Origin: Bacillota bacterium
Lineage (GTDB): Bacteria; Bacillota_E; RBS10-35; JAJYVN01
Assembly (NCBI GenBank): GCA_021846605.1
Contig: JAJZWQ010000141.1
Location: forward strand, 1 to 8,396
Direction: 5' to 3'
Length of the DNA: 8,396 nt
Shown: positions 1-6,963 of the stretch, piece by piece
How positions within the stretch are numbered: the first letter of the stretch is position 1
Layout of the letters: each line of letters starts with the position of its first letter
The notes under the pieces: model-generated
What the model was told of the DNA's origin: nothing
Database searches by the model: none
What the model saw: the letters and a program-made list of their open reading frames with translations, nothing else
Made by a program: the position numbers and the translations under genes

Positions 1-872
1 GTCGGCTCCATCGCGGCGTCCGGGCGGGGCCCGCTTCCCTGCGGCCACTCCAAGGGGGTATCCGCCGCGGTGCTGGCGTCGGCGGTACCATGCCGGACCT
101 TCATGGCCTCGGCCGCTTCCGGGCCGATACCGAGGGCGGCGCCGACATCCCGGCTGACATGCGCCCCCCCCAGCGGGATCACTGCGGAACCGACGGGCTC
201 GCCGGCGACAAAGACGGTGACCTGTGTGGCCTCGGCACCCAAGTCCGCGACGACGACCCCCACCTGCCGCTCGGCGTCACTCAGCACGGCCTCGGCAGCG
301 GCCAGCCCGCTCAGCGCGAACTCCTCGACCGGGACCCCGGCCGCGCCCGCGGCCTTCCAGAGGTTGCTCAGCACCGTCTCCTGGCACGCCACCAGGTGCG
401 CGCTGACGGCGACGTGTTCGGCGGTGATCCCCAGGGGCTGGCTACATCCCTCATAACCGTCGACCTGGTAATCCAAGGGGATGCTGTGGACCACCTGGTA
501 ATTTCCCGGCAACTCCGCGTCGCGTACCTCGCGCATCAGGCGAGCAACATGGACCTCCTCCACCTCCTGCGGTCCGTCGAGGCGGATCTCCGCCTGGCGG
601 GTGCAGGACCATACCTCGCCCCCGGCCGATCCGAGCGTGAGGCCCGATACCGTGAGCCGGGCAGCACGCCGGGCTCTGGCCACAGCAGCTGCCATCGCCG
701 CGGCCGCCTGGGGGATGTCCACCACCGCGCCGCGACGGATCCCCGCGGCAGGTGCGCGGCCCACTCCCAGCACCCGCAGCCCGGACTCCTCCGGCTGGGC
801 CACGGCGGCGACGATCTTACTGCTGCCCACATCCAGGACAGCCACCGCATGGGTCTCCCGTTGCCCTCGCAT
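1..872 (-). CDS. ftsA: Cell division protein FtsA, C-terminus cut off by the window edge
   Basis: FtsA is the actin-like ATPase that ties the FtsZ ring to the inner face of the membrane and recruits later divisome proteins. The visible 290 residues start at ATG 872, with GGGAGG nine bases upstream. They begin with the actin phosphate-1 loop (LDVGSSK, residues 13-19). A 1C/SHS2-like region follows at about 84-160, including the typical PGNYQVVHSIPLDYQVDG stretch. Next come the phosphate-2 region (ADLGAEATQVTVF, 209-221) and the GGAHVSRDV block (235-243). The usual family length is 400-420 residues, so about 120 are missing, including the C-terminal amphipathic membrane helix. The gene lies 132 bases downstream of ftsQ in the same direction, the standard division cluster order. 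The phosphate-2 loop is less glycine-rich than usual. Identification rests on motif order and neighbour. PilM-type relatives are possible but unlikely next to ftsQ. Confidence 0.9.
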   Translation of the reverse strand, partial: MRGQRETHAVAVLDVGSSKIVAAVAQPEESGLRVLGVGRAPAAGIRRGAVVDIPQAAAAMAAAVARARRAARLTVSGLTLGSAGGEVWSCTRQAEIRLDGPQEVEEVHVARLMREVRDAELPGNYQVVHSIPLDYQVDGYEGCSQPLGITAEHVAVSAHLVACQETVLSNLWKAAGAAGVPVEEFALSGLAAAEAVLSDAERQVGVVVADLGAEATQVTVFVAGEPVGSAVIPLGGAHVSRDVGAALGIGPEAAEAMKVRHGTADASTAADTPLEWPQGSGPRPDAAMEP

Positions 873-1004
873 ACCCTCGGCCCTCCCGCCAAAGCCGCTC
901 GGGCCGAGTGTTCTGGGCGGCGCCGGGGTCCTGCCCGGCCTGCGCCCGTACATTCACCCCGCCCCGCGCAGTTCCTTTCGAGTTGTCCCATTGCCCGAAC
1001 GCAC

Positions 1005-1898
1005 TCACCCTGAAGTAACGACACCGTTCACGTGCAGCGGCGGGCTACCGGGTTTCAGGGTCAGCGCGGGCGTCGCCACCGCCGCGAGGTCGATCGACGC
1101 CACATCGGACTGCTGGGCGCCCAGGGACTGGAGGATGCCCAGCAGGATCGCGGTCTTGTGGCGCGCGTCCAGGCCGTCGCCGTAGTTGACGGGGATGCCG
1201 CCGCTGGTCAGCACCGTCACCTGACCGGTCCCGTTCAGGCTGATCGTGCCAGCCGTGCTGGCCACGGCCCCCCCCAGGGACTGCGCCACATGCACCCCCA
1301 GTTGGACCGCCGCCGAGCGCAGCGTATCTCCCGGGGCCACCGTTCCCAACTGATCCCCGACGACCGCGGCGATCGGGATGCCCAGCCCCGGTACGGTCAC
1401 GGGCCCCTTGCCACCGGGATCCGGCAGCGCCCGCAGCACCACGCCCGCGCGATCCAGTTCCCAGAGGGTGGTTCCCTGCAGCACGCCGACCACCGGCACG
1501 TGCTCGCGAATGGTGATCGAGAGCGTGCCGGTGCCCAGATAGCGGACGCGGGCGCTGGCGATCAGGGGATCGCGCACCAACCGTCGCGCCAACGTCCAGG
1601 GCCGCAGTTGCCAGGTGTAGACCCCGGCGGGGAGCTGCAGGTCGGCGCGCACCTCGGCCGCCGAGGCCTGCTCCAGCCCACTGATCACCAGGTGGCGCAA
1701 CTGGAACGGCCGCGAATGCAACACCACAGTGGCGAGCGCCACGGCCGCCGCCACCACCACGAGGCCCAGTAGGCGCCGCCGCGTTCGCCCGGGCGGCGCG
1801 GCGCGGTCCGCGGCCGCTGGGGCACGCCGCGACCAAGCCCGCTCCGCACGGCGTCGCGCCGCTCCCCGCCTTGCCGGGATGCCGCTGTCCACGATCAC
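1005..1898 (-). CDS. ftsQ: Cell division protein FtsQ/DivIB
   Basis: FtsQ/DivIB is a bitopic membrane protein that bridges the cytoplasmic divisome to the septal peptidoglycan synthases through FtsB/FtsL. The 297-residue protein has an Arg/Ala-rich cytoplasmic tail (1-42) and one transmembrane segment (about 43-60, LLGLVVVAAAVALATVVL). A POTRA domain follows (about 65-133), opening with FQLRHLVISGLEQASAAEV and closing on a TLSITIREHVPVV strand typical of the family. The C-terminal FtsQ domain contains the usual LWELDRAGVVL stretch (145-155). The start is GTG at 1898, with GAGG six bases upstream. A nearby ATG at 1912 is out of frame. Length is normal. ftsA follows on the same strand, while the gene on the other side is divergent. 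In this window, therefore, ftsQ is the first gene of its cluster and no murB/murC/murG precedes it directly. Confidence 0.92.
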   Translation of the reverse strand: MIVDSGIPARRGAARRRAERAWSRRAPAAADRAAPPGRTRRRLLGLVVVAAAVALATVVLHSRPFQLRHLVISGLEQASAAEVRADLQLPAGVYTWQLRPWTLARRLVRDPLIASARVRYLGTGTLSITIREHVPVVGVLQGTTLWELDRAGVVLRALPDPGGKGPVTVPGLGIPIAAVVGDQLGTVAPGDTLRSAAVQLGVHVAQSLGGAVASTAGTISLNGTGQVTVLTSGGIPVNYGDGLDARHKTAILLGILQSLGAQQSDVASIDLAAVATPALTLKPGSPPLHVNGVVTSG

Positions 1899-1972
1899 CT
1901 CTCGCCTCGCATAGCTCTGGCCCCTGCGGGACCACCCTAGGATGACGGCTCGATGTTGGAGGGAACCGGCCG
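1899..1972. promoter_or_regulatory. Divergent ftsQ / transporter intergenic spacer
   Basis: The 74 bases between two divergent starts must hold the 5' signals of both genes, unless a promoter lies inside a coding region. On the plus strand a GGAGGG ribosome binding site sits at 1958-1963, nine bases before ATG 1973. The only -10-like hexamer is TAGGAT at 1938-1943 (four of six matches), with no recognisable -35, so the promoters are not resolved. On the minus strand GAGG precedes the ftsQ GTG by six bases. Confidence 0.35.
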
Positions 1973-3265
1973 ATGAACGCTCAGGCTCGGGTCAACTTCG
2001 TCGCACTGGCGAGCGTCCCCTTCGTCATGGTGCTCTCCAACTCCATGATCATCCCAGTGCTCCCGGCCATCCAGACCGCGCTGCACCGGTCGCTCTTCCA
2101 GGTCGGGCTGCTCATCACCGCCTTCTCCCTGGCCGCGGGGTTGGTCATCCCGGTCGGCGGGTACCTGTCGGATCGATACGGCCGCAAGCTGGTCATCGTG
2201 CCCAGCCTGATCGTCTTCGGTCTTGGCGGCCTGCTGTGCGGCGTTGCGCCCCTCTGGTTCCCCCACTCGACGTACACCGTGCTGATGGTGGGACGGGTCA
2301 TCCAGGGCGTGGGCGCCGGCGGCACCTACCAAGTCGCGATGGCGCTGGCCGGTGACATCTTCAAGTCCCGGGTGCGCAGCAAGGTCCTGGGAATGCTGGA
2401 GGCCAGCAACGGCCTGGGCAAGGTGGTCAGCCCGATCATGGGGGCCGCGGCCATGATGCTGATCTGGTTCGCCCCCTTCTACATCTACCCCGTCATCGCC
2501 GCGGCGGCGGCGGTCCTGGTCTGGCGCCTGGTCCGTGAGCCGGAGGGCTCCAGAACGGACCGGCCGCTGGGGGGCTTCATCCGGGGGCTGGGCAAGGTGT
2601 TCCGCACGCGCGGCCTCTCGCTGGCGGCCTGCTTCTTGGCGGGCGCCCTGGCGCTGTTCTTCCTGTTCGGTATCCTGAGCTACTACTCGGACGTGCTGGA
2701 ACAACGCCAGCACATCCAGGGGGTCACCCGCGGACTGGTGATCGCCATCCCCGTCGCCGTGATGGCCCTCACCTCGTACCTGTCCGGGCTGTTCCTGGTG
2801 CAGCGCCTGCAGCGCCTGGCCAAGTTGACCGTGGTCGTGGGTTTGTGCTGCGTGGCCGGATCCTTTGTCGTCATGTTCTTTGTGCATCGGGCCGTCGTAC
2901 CCTTCACGGCCGCCATCAGCCTGATGGGGTTCGGCAACGGCGCACTGCTGCCCTCGCTGAATACCATGATCACGTCCGCCACCGCCAGCCGGGAGCGGGG
3001 GACCGTGACCGCGCTGTACGGAACGGTGCGGTTCATGGGGGCCGCCTTCGGCCCGCCCGCCTTCGACAAGGCGGTCAAGGTCGGCCCGTGGCTCACCTAC
3101 CTGGGAGCAGCCGCTCTGGCCCTGGCGGCGGTGGTGGTCGCCTGGGTCTGGATCCGCCAGGACCAGATGCTGCAATCGCTGGGTCAGGACACTCCGCAGA
3201 AGTCCAAGCGGTCCCCCAGCCTCCGACTGGATCCCCAACCAGACCGCGAGGGCGGTCTGCGCTGA
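1973..3265 (+). CDS. Major facilitator superfamily transporter, drug-efflux-like (ACDE/DHA1 type)
   Basis: This is a predicted proton-coupled inner membrane exporter. The substrate cannot be read from the sequence; the closest recognised type is the ACDE/DHA1 multidrug efflux group. The 430 residues hold about 12 hydrophobic segments. TM1 is at about 8-31, ending in IIPVLPAI. MFS motif A in the loop between TM2 and TM3 is GGYLSDRYGRKL (62-73). A motif B-like GRVIQGVGAGG lies at 107-117, and NGLGKVVSPIMG (146-157) stands where the antiporter motif C lies. A central cytoplasmic loop spans about 187-214. A basic hydrophilic tail follows the last helix (about 396-430). GGAGGG nine bases upstream supports ATG 1973. 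No regulator sits next to it. It is divergent from ftsQ and convergent with icd, so it is probably a single-gene transcript. It could also be a sugar or metabolite exporter. Confidence 0.85.
   Translation: MNAQARVNFVALASVPFVMVLSNSMIIPVLPAIQTALHRSLFQVGLLITAFSLAAGLVIPVGGYLSDRYGRKLVIVPSLIVFGLGGLLCGVAPLWFPHSTYTVLMVGRVIQGVGAGGTYQVAMALAGDIFKSRVRSKVLGMLEASNGLGKVVSPIMGAAAMMLIWFAPFYIYPVIAAAAAVLVWRLVREPEGSRTDRPLGGFIRGLGKVFRTRGLSLAACFLAGALALFFLFGILSYYSDVLEQRQHIQGVTRGLVIAIPVAVMALTSYLSGLFLVQRLQRLAKLTVVVGLCCVAGSFVVMFFVHRAVVPFTAAISLMGFGNGALLPSLNTMITSATASRERGTVTALYGTVRFMGAAFGPPAFDKAVKVGPWLTYLGAAALALAAVVVAWVWIRQDQMLQSLGQDTPQKSKRSPSLRLDPQPDREGGLR
3242..3257 (+). terminator. Small hairpin at the end of the transporter gene
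   Basis: GACCGC-GAGG-GCGGTC forms a perfect 6-bp stem with a 4-base loop inside the last codons of the transporter, directly abutting the larger palindrome at 3257-3284. It could assist termination, but it lies within coding sequence and has no T-run, so a role is uncertain. Confidence 0.35.
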
Positions 3266-3284
3266 GGCGGGCGCCTCAGCGCAG
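3257..3284. terminator. Perfect 12-bp palindrome shared by two convergent gene ends, probable bidirectional terminator
   Basis: CTGCGCTGAGGC (3257-3268), loop GGGC, GCCTCAGCGCAG (3273-3284) is a perfect inverted repeat. The transporter TGA (3263-3265) is in the left arm and the isocitrate dehydrogenase TGA (3276-3278, minus strand) is in the right arm. Because of the symmetry both proteins end in Leu-Arg-stop. The strong GC stem between convergent genes suggests a two-way transcription stop, although no T-tract follows on either strand, so rho-independent termination in the classical form is not shown. Confidence 0.65.
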
Positions 3285-4520
3285 GTGTGCCACGATGGCC
3301 TCGGCAAACGCCGACGTCGGTACGACCTCGGCCTGGGGGTTTCCCCGCGCCAGGTCGTACGTCACCCGCCCCGCCGCGATCGCCGCCTCCAGGCCGACCA
3401 CGATGGCGTCGGCCGCCTCCTGCCATCCCAGATACTCGAGCATCATGACGCCGGACAGCAGCACGGACCCCGGGTTGACCCGATCCAGGTTCGCATACTT
3501 GGGCGCCGTCCCGTGGGTGGCCTCGAAGACCGCGTAGCCGTCCCCGATGTTGGCTCCGGGCGCCATACCGATCCCGCCCACGATGGCTGCGGCGGCGTCG
3601 GACAGGTAGTCCCCGTTCAGATTGGGCGCCGCCAGTACCGAGTGTTCGCGCGGCCGCAGCAGCAGATGCTGGAACATGATGTCGGCGATGGAGTCCTGGA
3701 TCAGGAGCTTGCCCTCGGGGACGTGCCCCCCGTGCTGCTCCAGCACCTCCGCCCAGGTCACCACCTGGTCGCGGAACTCCGTGACGGCCAGCCGGTACCC
3801 CCAGTCGCGGAACGCGCCCTCGGTGTATTTCATGATGTTGCCCTTGTGCACCAGGGTGACGCTGGGCCGATGATGCGACAGCGCGTACTCGATGGCCTTG
3901 CGCACCAGGCGCTCCGTGCCGAAGCGGCTGATGGGTTTGACCCCCAGGCCCGAGTCCTCGCGCACCTTGACGCCCAAGCGCTCCCGCAGGAAAGCCCGCA
4001 CGGCCGCGGCATCCTCGCTGTCTGCGGGCCACTCGATGCCGGCGTAGATGTCCTCCACGTTCTCGCGGAAGATGACGATGTCCAGGTCCTGGGGCCGCAG
4101 GCACGGGCTGGGTACACCCTGGAAATACCGCACCGGACGAACGCAGGCGTACAGGTCCATCAGTTGGCGCAGGGTGACGTTCAGGCTGCGGAAGCCGCCG
4201 CCGATCGGCGTGGTCAGCGGGCCCTTGATCGCCACACGATGCTGGCGGATGGTCTCGACCGTCTCCTCGGGGAGGAGTTTGCCCGTGGCCGCCAGCGCCT
4301 TCTCCCCGGCCAGCACCTCCAGCCAGGCGATGCGCCGCCGACCGCCGTAGGCGCGGGCCACCGCGGCGTTGAGCACGCGCACGGCGCCGCGCCAGATGTC
4401 GGGGCCGGTGCCGTCGCCCTCGATAAAGGGAATGATGGGCACATCGGGAACCTGCAGCCGTCCGTGCTCGAAGCGAATGCGCTCCGGCTGGCCCTGGGCC
4501 GCCGGGTCCTCACTGGGCAA
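3276..4520 (-). CDS. icd: Isocitrate dehydrogenase, NADP-dependent
   Basis: The enzyme oxidatively decarboxylates isocitrate to 2-oxoglutarate in the TCA cycle, in the cytoplasm as a homodimer. The 414 residues closely follow E. coli Icd (416). Visible blocks are [11 protein letters not shown] (31-41), [17 protein letters not shown] (99-115), the [15 protein letters not shown] block (150-164), the [19 protein letters not shown] block (224-242) with its catalytic lysine, the metal-binding LNGDYLSD (301-308), and GTAPKYA (337-343). K341 and Y342, with Y388 and R392 in VTYDLAR, match the four residues that read the NADP 2'-phosphate, so NADP use is inferred. Ser112 matches the serine that AceK phosphorylates in E. 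coli; no aceK is visible here. The start is TTG 4520, placed by GGAGAGGAG seven bases upstream. The open frame continues to 4958 but that extension has no family homology. The gene is divergent from the HTH gene. Confidence 0.95.
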   Translation of the reverse strand: MPSEDPAAQGQPERIRFEHGRLQVPDVPIIPFIEGDGTGPDIWRGAVRVLNAAVARAYGGRRRIAWLEVLAGEKALAATGKLLPEETVETIRQHRVAIKGPLTTPIGGGFRSLNVTLRQLMDLYACVRPVRYFQGVPSPCLRPQDLDIVIFRENVEDIYAGIEWPADSEDAAAVRAFLRERLGVKVREDSGLGVKPISRFGTERLVRKAIEYALSHHRPSVTLVHKGNIMKYTEGAFRDWGYRLAVTEFRDQVVTWAEVLEQHGGHVPEGKLLIQDSIADIMFQHLLLRPREHSVLAAPNLNGDYLSDAAAAIVGGIGMAPGANIGDGYAVFEATHGTAPKYANLDRVNPGSVLLSGVMMLEYLGWQEAADAIVVGLEAAIAAGRVTYDLARGNPQAEVVPTSAFAEAIVAHLR

Positions 4521-4527
4521 TGGGATG

Positions 4528-4536
4528 CTCCTCTCC
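4528..4536 (-). promoter_or_regulatory. Ribosome binding site that fixes the TTG start of icd
   Basis: On the minus strand GGAGAGGAG lies seven bases before TTG 4520-4518. It is the best Shine-Dalgarno match near the gene and selects this start over the much longer in-frame extension reaching 4958. Confidence 0.75.
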
Positions 4537-4574
4537 GCGCGGGCTGTGGCCGCGTCGACGCGCGACCGTGGGTA

Positions 4575-4583
4575 AGCATACCA
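4575..4583 (-). promoter_or_regulatory. Candidate extended -10 promoter for icd
   Basis: The minus strand reads TGGTATGCT: a TGn extension followed by TATGCT, four of six matches to the -10 consensus, 54 bases upstream of the start codon. No -35 hexamer is evident at the usual spacing, which fits an extended -10 promoter. Single short motif only. Confidence 0.35.
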
Positions 4584-4607
4584 CCGGGCACGGCCCAGCG
4601 GGTACGC

Positions 4608-4631
4608 GTGGCGGCGAATCCGGCCCGCCAC
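4608..4631. repeat. 7-bp inverted repeat in the icd / HTH gene divergent spacer, possible operator
   Basis: GTGGCGG (4608-4614) and CCGCCAC (4625-4631) form an inverted repeat with a 10-base spacer. It lies just upstream of the candidate icd -10 and within the 208-base spacer between icd and the divergent HTH gene, a suitable place for a dimeric regulator. In such GC-rich DNA, chance repeats of this size are common. Confidence 0.3.
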
Positions 4632-4728
4632 CCCCAGGCACCAGCAAGCCCATGTCCGCCAGGCCGCAGGGGCCTTTCGGCCAGGGGCGAAGCTCTCCGC
4701 CGGAGGGTGTGGAGGGGGGTTCGACCCA

Positions 4729-5169
4729 ATGGGGCAGGCACCATGGGGCGATTCCGCCACGGAGGGCTTGCTGGCACTCGCCGCGGAGTTAATCTCCGGC
4801 GAGGACCCTCGCGGACTGCCGCTGCTGCGGCTCGTGCTGACCCGGGAGTGCGGGCCCGCTTTCGCCGAGACCGTGGTCCGGGCGCTCGCGGCCGGCACGC
4901 CCCCCACGGAATTCCAGTTCTTACCCTCTGCGGGCGCCGGGCCACCGCGCCGCACCACACCGACGCCGGTCCACCCTCCGTCGCACCGCCCCGATTTCCA
5001 GAGCGCCGAGGCGCTGCCGAACGAGGGCTATGCCAGCGTCGCCCAGGTCGCGGCCCACTTTGGCGTGAGTGTCAAGGCGGTGTATCGCTGGATGGACAGT
5101 GGCCGGATCCAGGCGGAGCGCCGTCCGGGCGGGAGCTATCGGATCCCTGTGGCGCAGTTCCGCCCGTAG
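4729..5169 (+). CDS. Small DNA-binding protein with C-terminal MerR/excisionase-type HTH domain
   Basis: The 146-residue protein ends in a helix-turn-helix domain of the excisionase/MerR-like (HTH_17) kind at about 101-146. [20 protein letters not shown] gives the two HTH helices, [14 protein letters not shown] the wing turn, and SYRIPVAQF the closing strand. A helical, leucine-rich N-terminal part (about 9-56) is not recognised. A proline/arginine-rich linker (about 60-90) joins the two. The domain binds DNA in BldC and Xis-like proteins. Here it may act as a transcription regulator, perhaps of itself and of divergent icd, which is inference from position. The start is ATG 4729, with GGAGGGG eleven bases upstream (spacing slightly long). 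No integrase or phage gene is nearby, so an excisionase role is unlikely. The stop lies six bases from the end of a convergent disrupted gene. Confidence 0.75.
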   Translation: MGQAPWGDSATEGLLALAAELISGEDPRGLPLLRLVLTRECGPAFAETVVRALAAGTPPTEFQFLPSAGAGPPRRTTPTPVHPPSHRPDFQSAEALPNEGYASVAQVAAHFGVSVKAVYRWMDSGRIQAERRPGGSYRIPVAQFRP

Positions 5170-5175
5170 CTGGCG

Positions 5176-5653
5176 TCAACGAGCGGCCAGCGGCTCGCCC
5201 ACCGGCTGCCGGGCCCGGAATCCCGCGGCGGTGGTGAACCCCGCGCGGCAGAGGAGCGCGCCGGCGCCCAGCGTGACCGACACGCCGGAACGGTGGCACC
5301 CGGACACCAGATTGCCGTGCCATGCGGGGGGCCAGACCAGGTCGGGCGCCGCCGATGCGATGCACCGTCCCCAGAACGAAGTCCCACCCCGGCCCCAGGC
5401 GGACGCGCAATCCCGGGGCGCCGGCAAAGCGGACCTGCGCCCGATAGTCCTCCAGCGCGCAGGGTGCATCCCCCACCATCGCCGCAACCGCAACCGGCGT
5501 TCCGCCGCCATGGGCGGGTGGAGCAGCATCCGGGACAAGGGGGCTCTCGGGGGCACCGGCCATCCGGGGGGAAGGGACGCATCTCTGCGGTACGCCCGCT
5601 TGGGCCAAGGGGAGGCGGATCAGCGTGCCCGCCTGCGCCCGTGTCTGGGGCAC
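5176..5653 (-). pseudogene. Unrecognised protein gene interrupted by an apparent one-base frameshift
   Basis: No single frame covers this stretch, but two minus-strand frames join into one protein-like reading of about 155-160 residues. The first part (about 5653 to 5345) contains VAVAAMVGDAPCALEDYRAQ and LRVRLGPGWDFVLGTVHRIGG. The second part (about 5340 to the TGA at 5178-5176) contains PAWHGNLVSGCHRSGVSVTL, LGAGALLCRAGFTTAAGF and RARQPVGEPLAAR. Each part has high third-position GC and a lower second-position GC, as in the neighbouring genes. Removing one C from the six-C run (plus 5326-5331) or from the CCC at 5344-5346 joins them. The end lies six bases from the HTH gene stop, which supports a true gene end. 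GTG 5653 is the most plausible start but has only a weak G-rich upstream region. Function is not recognised. It may be a decayed gene or an intact gene with a sequence error. Confidence 0.45.
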
Positions 5654-5673
5654 ACCCCGCCACCGGAACCAGC

Positions 5674-5679
5674 TAGAAT
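5674..5679 (+). promoter_or_regulatory. Candidate -10 box of pabB, placing the transcript start at the start codon
   Basis: TAGAAT matches the -10 consensus at five of six positions and lies 9 bases before ATG 5689. A transcript would start at about 5685-5688, leaving almost no leader. No -35 hexamer is clear at 16-18 bases upstream, where a GGGG-CACA-CCCC inverted repeat (5647-5658) lies instead. Confidence 0.4.
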
Positions 5680-5688
5680 CCAGTGGAC

Positions 5689-6963
5689 ATGTGGAGCACA
5701 GGCAGCAACGCAATCACCGTGTTGGACCTCGGGACGGCGCCAGACGCCGAGTGGTGTCTCTGCCTCCTCCGGGAGGCGGAGATCGGCTGCTGGTTCGACC
5801 GGCGGGCAAGGACAGGGATCTCCCTGTTGCTGCTGGATCCGGACCGCGTCATCCGGTCTCCGGATCATCTCTGGCGCACCCTCGATGCTGCAGCAGGCAC
5901 GGCCAGCCCGGGCCCGTTCGGGTTCGCTGGCGGATGGGCGGGCGTTGTTCCCTATGAGGCCGCGCTGACGGCATTGGACCTCCCTACGTCCGCCCCCGGC
6001 AGCGCGATGGCGCATTACCCTGGCGCCCTGGCCATCGATCATGCGCAGGGGAGGGCCTTTGCGGTCGGCCGAGGAGCGGCGGGACATGCGGCCGCGCACG
6101 CGTGGGCCGCCCGCCTCCTGACGCATCGTTCCTGCACGCCACCCCAGTTGTCCCTCCCGCCTCCGCGAGTGGTGGACCCGGGCCCCGGCCCGACCACGTT
6201 TGCCCAGCAGGTCTGCGCTGTGCAGGAGTGGATCGCCGCGGGGCAGGTCTATGTGGCGAATCTGACCTACCGCATGCGCTTGGACGGATTGGCCAATCCG
6301 GCGGCGGCCTACGGGCGGTTATCCGCCAGCCACCCCGCCCCATACGCGGCGTTCCTGCGGGACGGGGACCACTGGATCCTGTCGTCGTCCCCCGAGTTGC
6401 TCGTTCGACGGGCCGGTGTGCATGCGTGGACGCGGCCGATCAAGGGAACGCAGCGGGCGGGGGAAGCGACCGCGCTGTCCGCCGATGCCAAGGAGCGGGC
6501 GGAACTGACCATGGTCGTGGATATGGAGCGCAATGATCTCGGCCGGGTTGCCCGCGTCGGCACGGTGCACGTCAGCGCACTCTTCGCCGTTGAACCACAC
6601 CCCGGTTTGGAGCACCTGGTGGCGACAGTGGAGGGCGACGTCCCCGGCGCCGCCGGGGGGTTGTTGCGCGCCATGCTTCCCGGCGGATCGGTGACCGGCG
6701 CGCCGAAGCGGCGCGCGGTAGAGCTTCTGGGCACGTTGGAGGCCGATCCGCGGGGCGTGTACACCGGTACCGTCGGCTACTGCGACGACGGCGGTGACAT
6801 GGAATGGAACGTGGCGATCCGCACGCTGGAGGTCCTCCGCGGGCGAGGCCGCTACGGCACCGGCGGTGGCATCACCATCGATTCGCATCCCCTGCGCGAG
6901 TACACGGAAACACGCCTCAAGGCAGCGGGGCCACTGCGGGCCCTGGGTGTGCCGTGGGAGTGA
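5689..6963 (+). CDS. pabB: Aminodeoxychorismate synthase component I
   Basis: PabB converts chorismate and ammonia to 4-amino-4-deoxychorismate, the first step to 4-aminobenzoate and folate. It normally receives ammonia from the glutamine amidotransferase PabA, for which no gene is visible here. The 424 residues (from ATG) show an N-terminal FGFAGGWAGVVPYEAA block (about 77-92) and GQVYVANLTYR (185-195), where most PabB proteins have YQVNL. The chorismate-binding domain carries SSPELLVRR (232-240), PIKGTQR (250-256) with the active-site lysine, MVVDMERNDLGR (275-286), PGGSVTGAPKRR (331-342) and GGGITIDSHP (392-401) with the following Y-E-T. The PIKGT lysine favours PabB over TrpE. No Shine-Dalgarno precedes ATG 5689 or the in-frame GTG 5683, which agrees with leaderless translation. 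The stop overlaps the pabC start. Confidence 0.93.
   Translation: MWSTGSNAITVLDLGTAPDAEWCLCLLREAEIGCWFDRRARTGISLLLLDPDRVIRSPDHLWRTLDAAAGTASPGPFGFAGGWAGVVPYEAALTALDLPTSAPGSAMAHYPGALAIDHAQGRAFAVGRGAAGHAAAHAWAARLLTHRSCTPPQLSLPPPRVVDPGPGPTTFAQQVCAVQEWIAAGQVYVANLTYRMRLDGLANPAAAYGRLSASHPAPYAAFLRDGDHWILSSSPELLVRRAGVHAWTRPIKGTQRAGEATALSADAKERAELTMVVDMERNDLGRVARVGTVHVSALFAVEPHPGLEHLVATVEGDVPGAAGGLLRAMLPGGSVTGAPKRRAVELLGTLEADPRGVYTGTVGYCDDGGDMEWNVAIRTLEVLRGRGRYGTGGGITIDSHPLREYTETRLKAAGPLRALGVPWE

Noticed and set aside
90..1013. 307-residue plus-strand open frame over ftsA
   Set aside because: It is a shadow of ftsA, whose frame shows clear actin-fold motifs and continues off the edge.
1045..1935. 296-residue minus-strand frame overlapping ftsQ
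   Set aside because: It is an alternative frame with Gly/Arg/Ala low-complexity sequence. The FtsQ frame has the TM segment and POTRA domain.
1937..3307. 456-residue minus-strand open frame
   Set aside because: It is the antisense of the MFS transporter, very rich in His, Gln and Asp repeats, with no recognisable domain.
4521..4958. 146-residue N-terminal extension of isocitrate dehydrogenase in the same frame
   Set aside because: It is Arg/Pro/Ser-rich with no family homology, overlaps the HTH gene start region, and a strong ribosome binding site marks TTG 4520. The trimmed length matches the family.
3285..5237. 650-residue plus-strand open frame
   Set aside because: It is the antisense of icd. 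The composition is His/Arg/Gln-rich with no domain, the usual artefact opposite a GC-rich gene.
6804..6959. Longer start for pabC inside pabB
   Set aside because: The extra residues are a shadow of the pabB C-terminus. The GTGA overlap at 6960 is the natural start.
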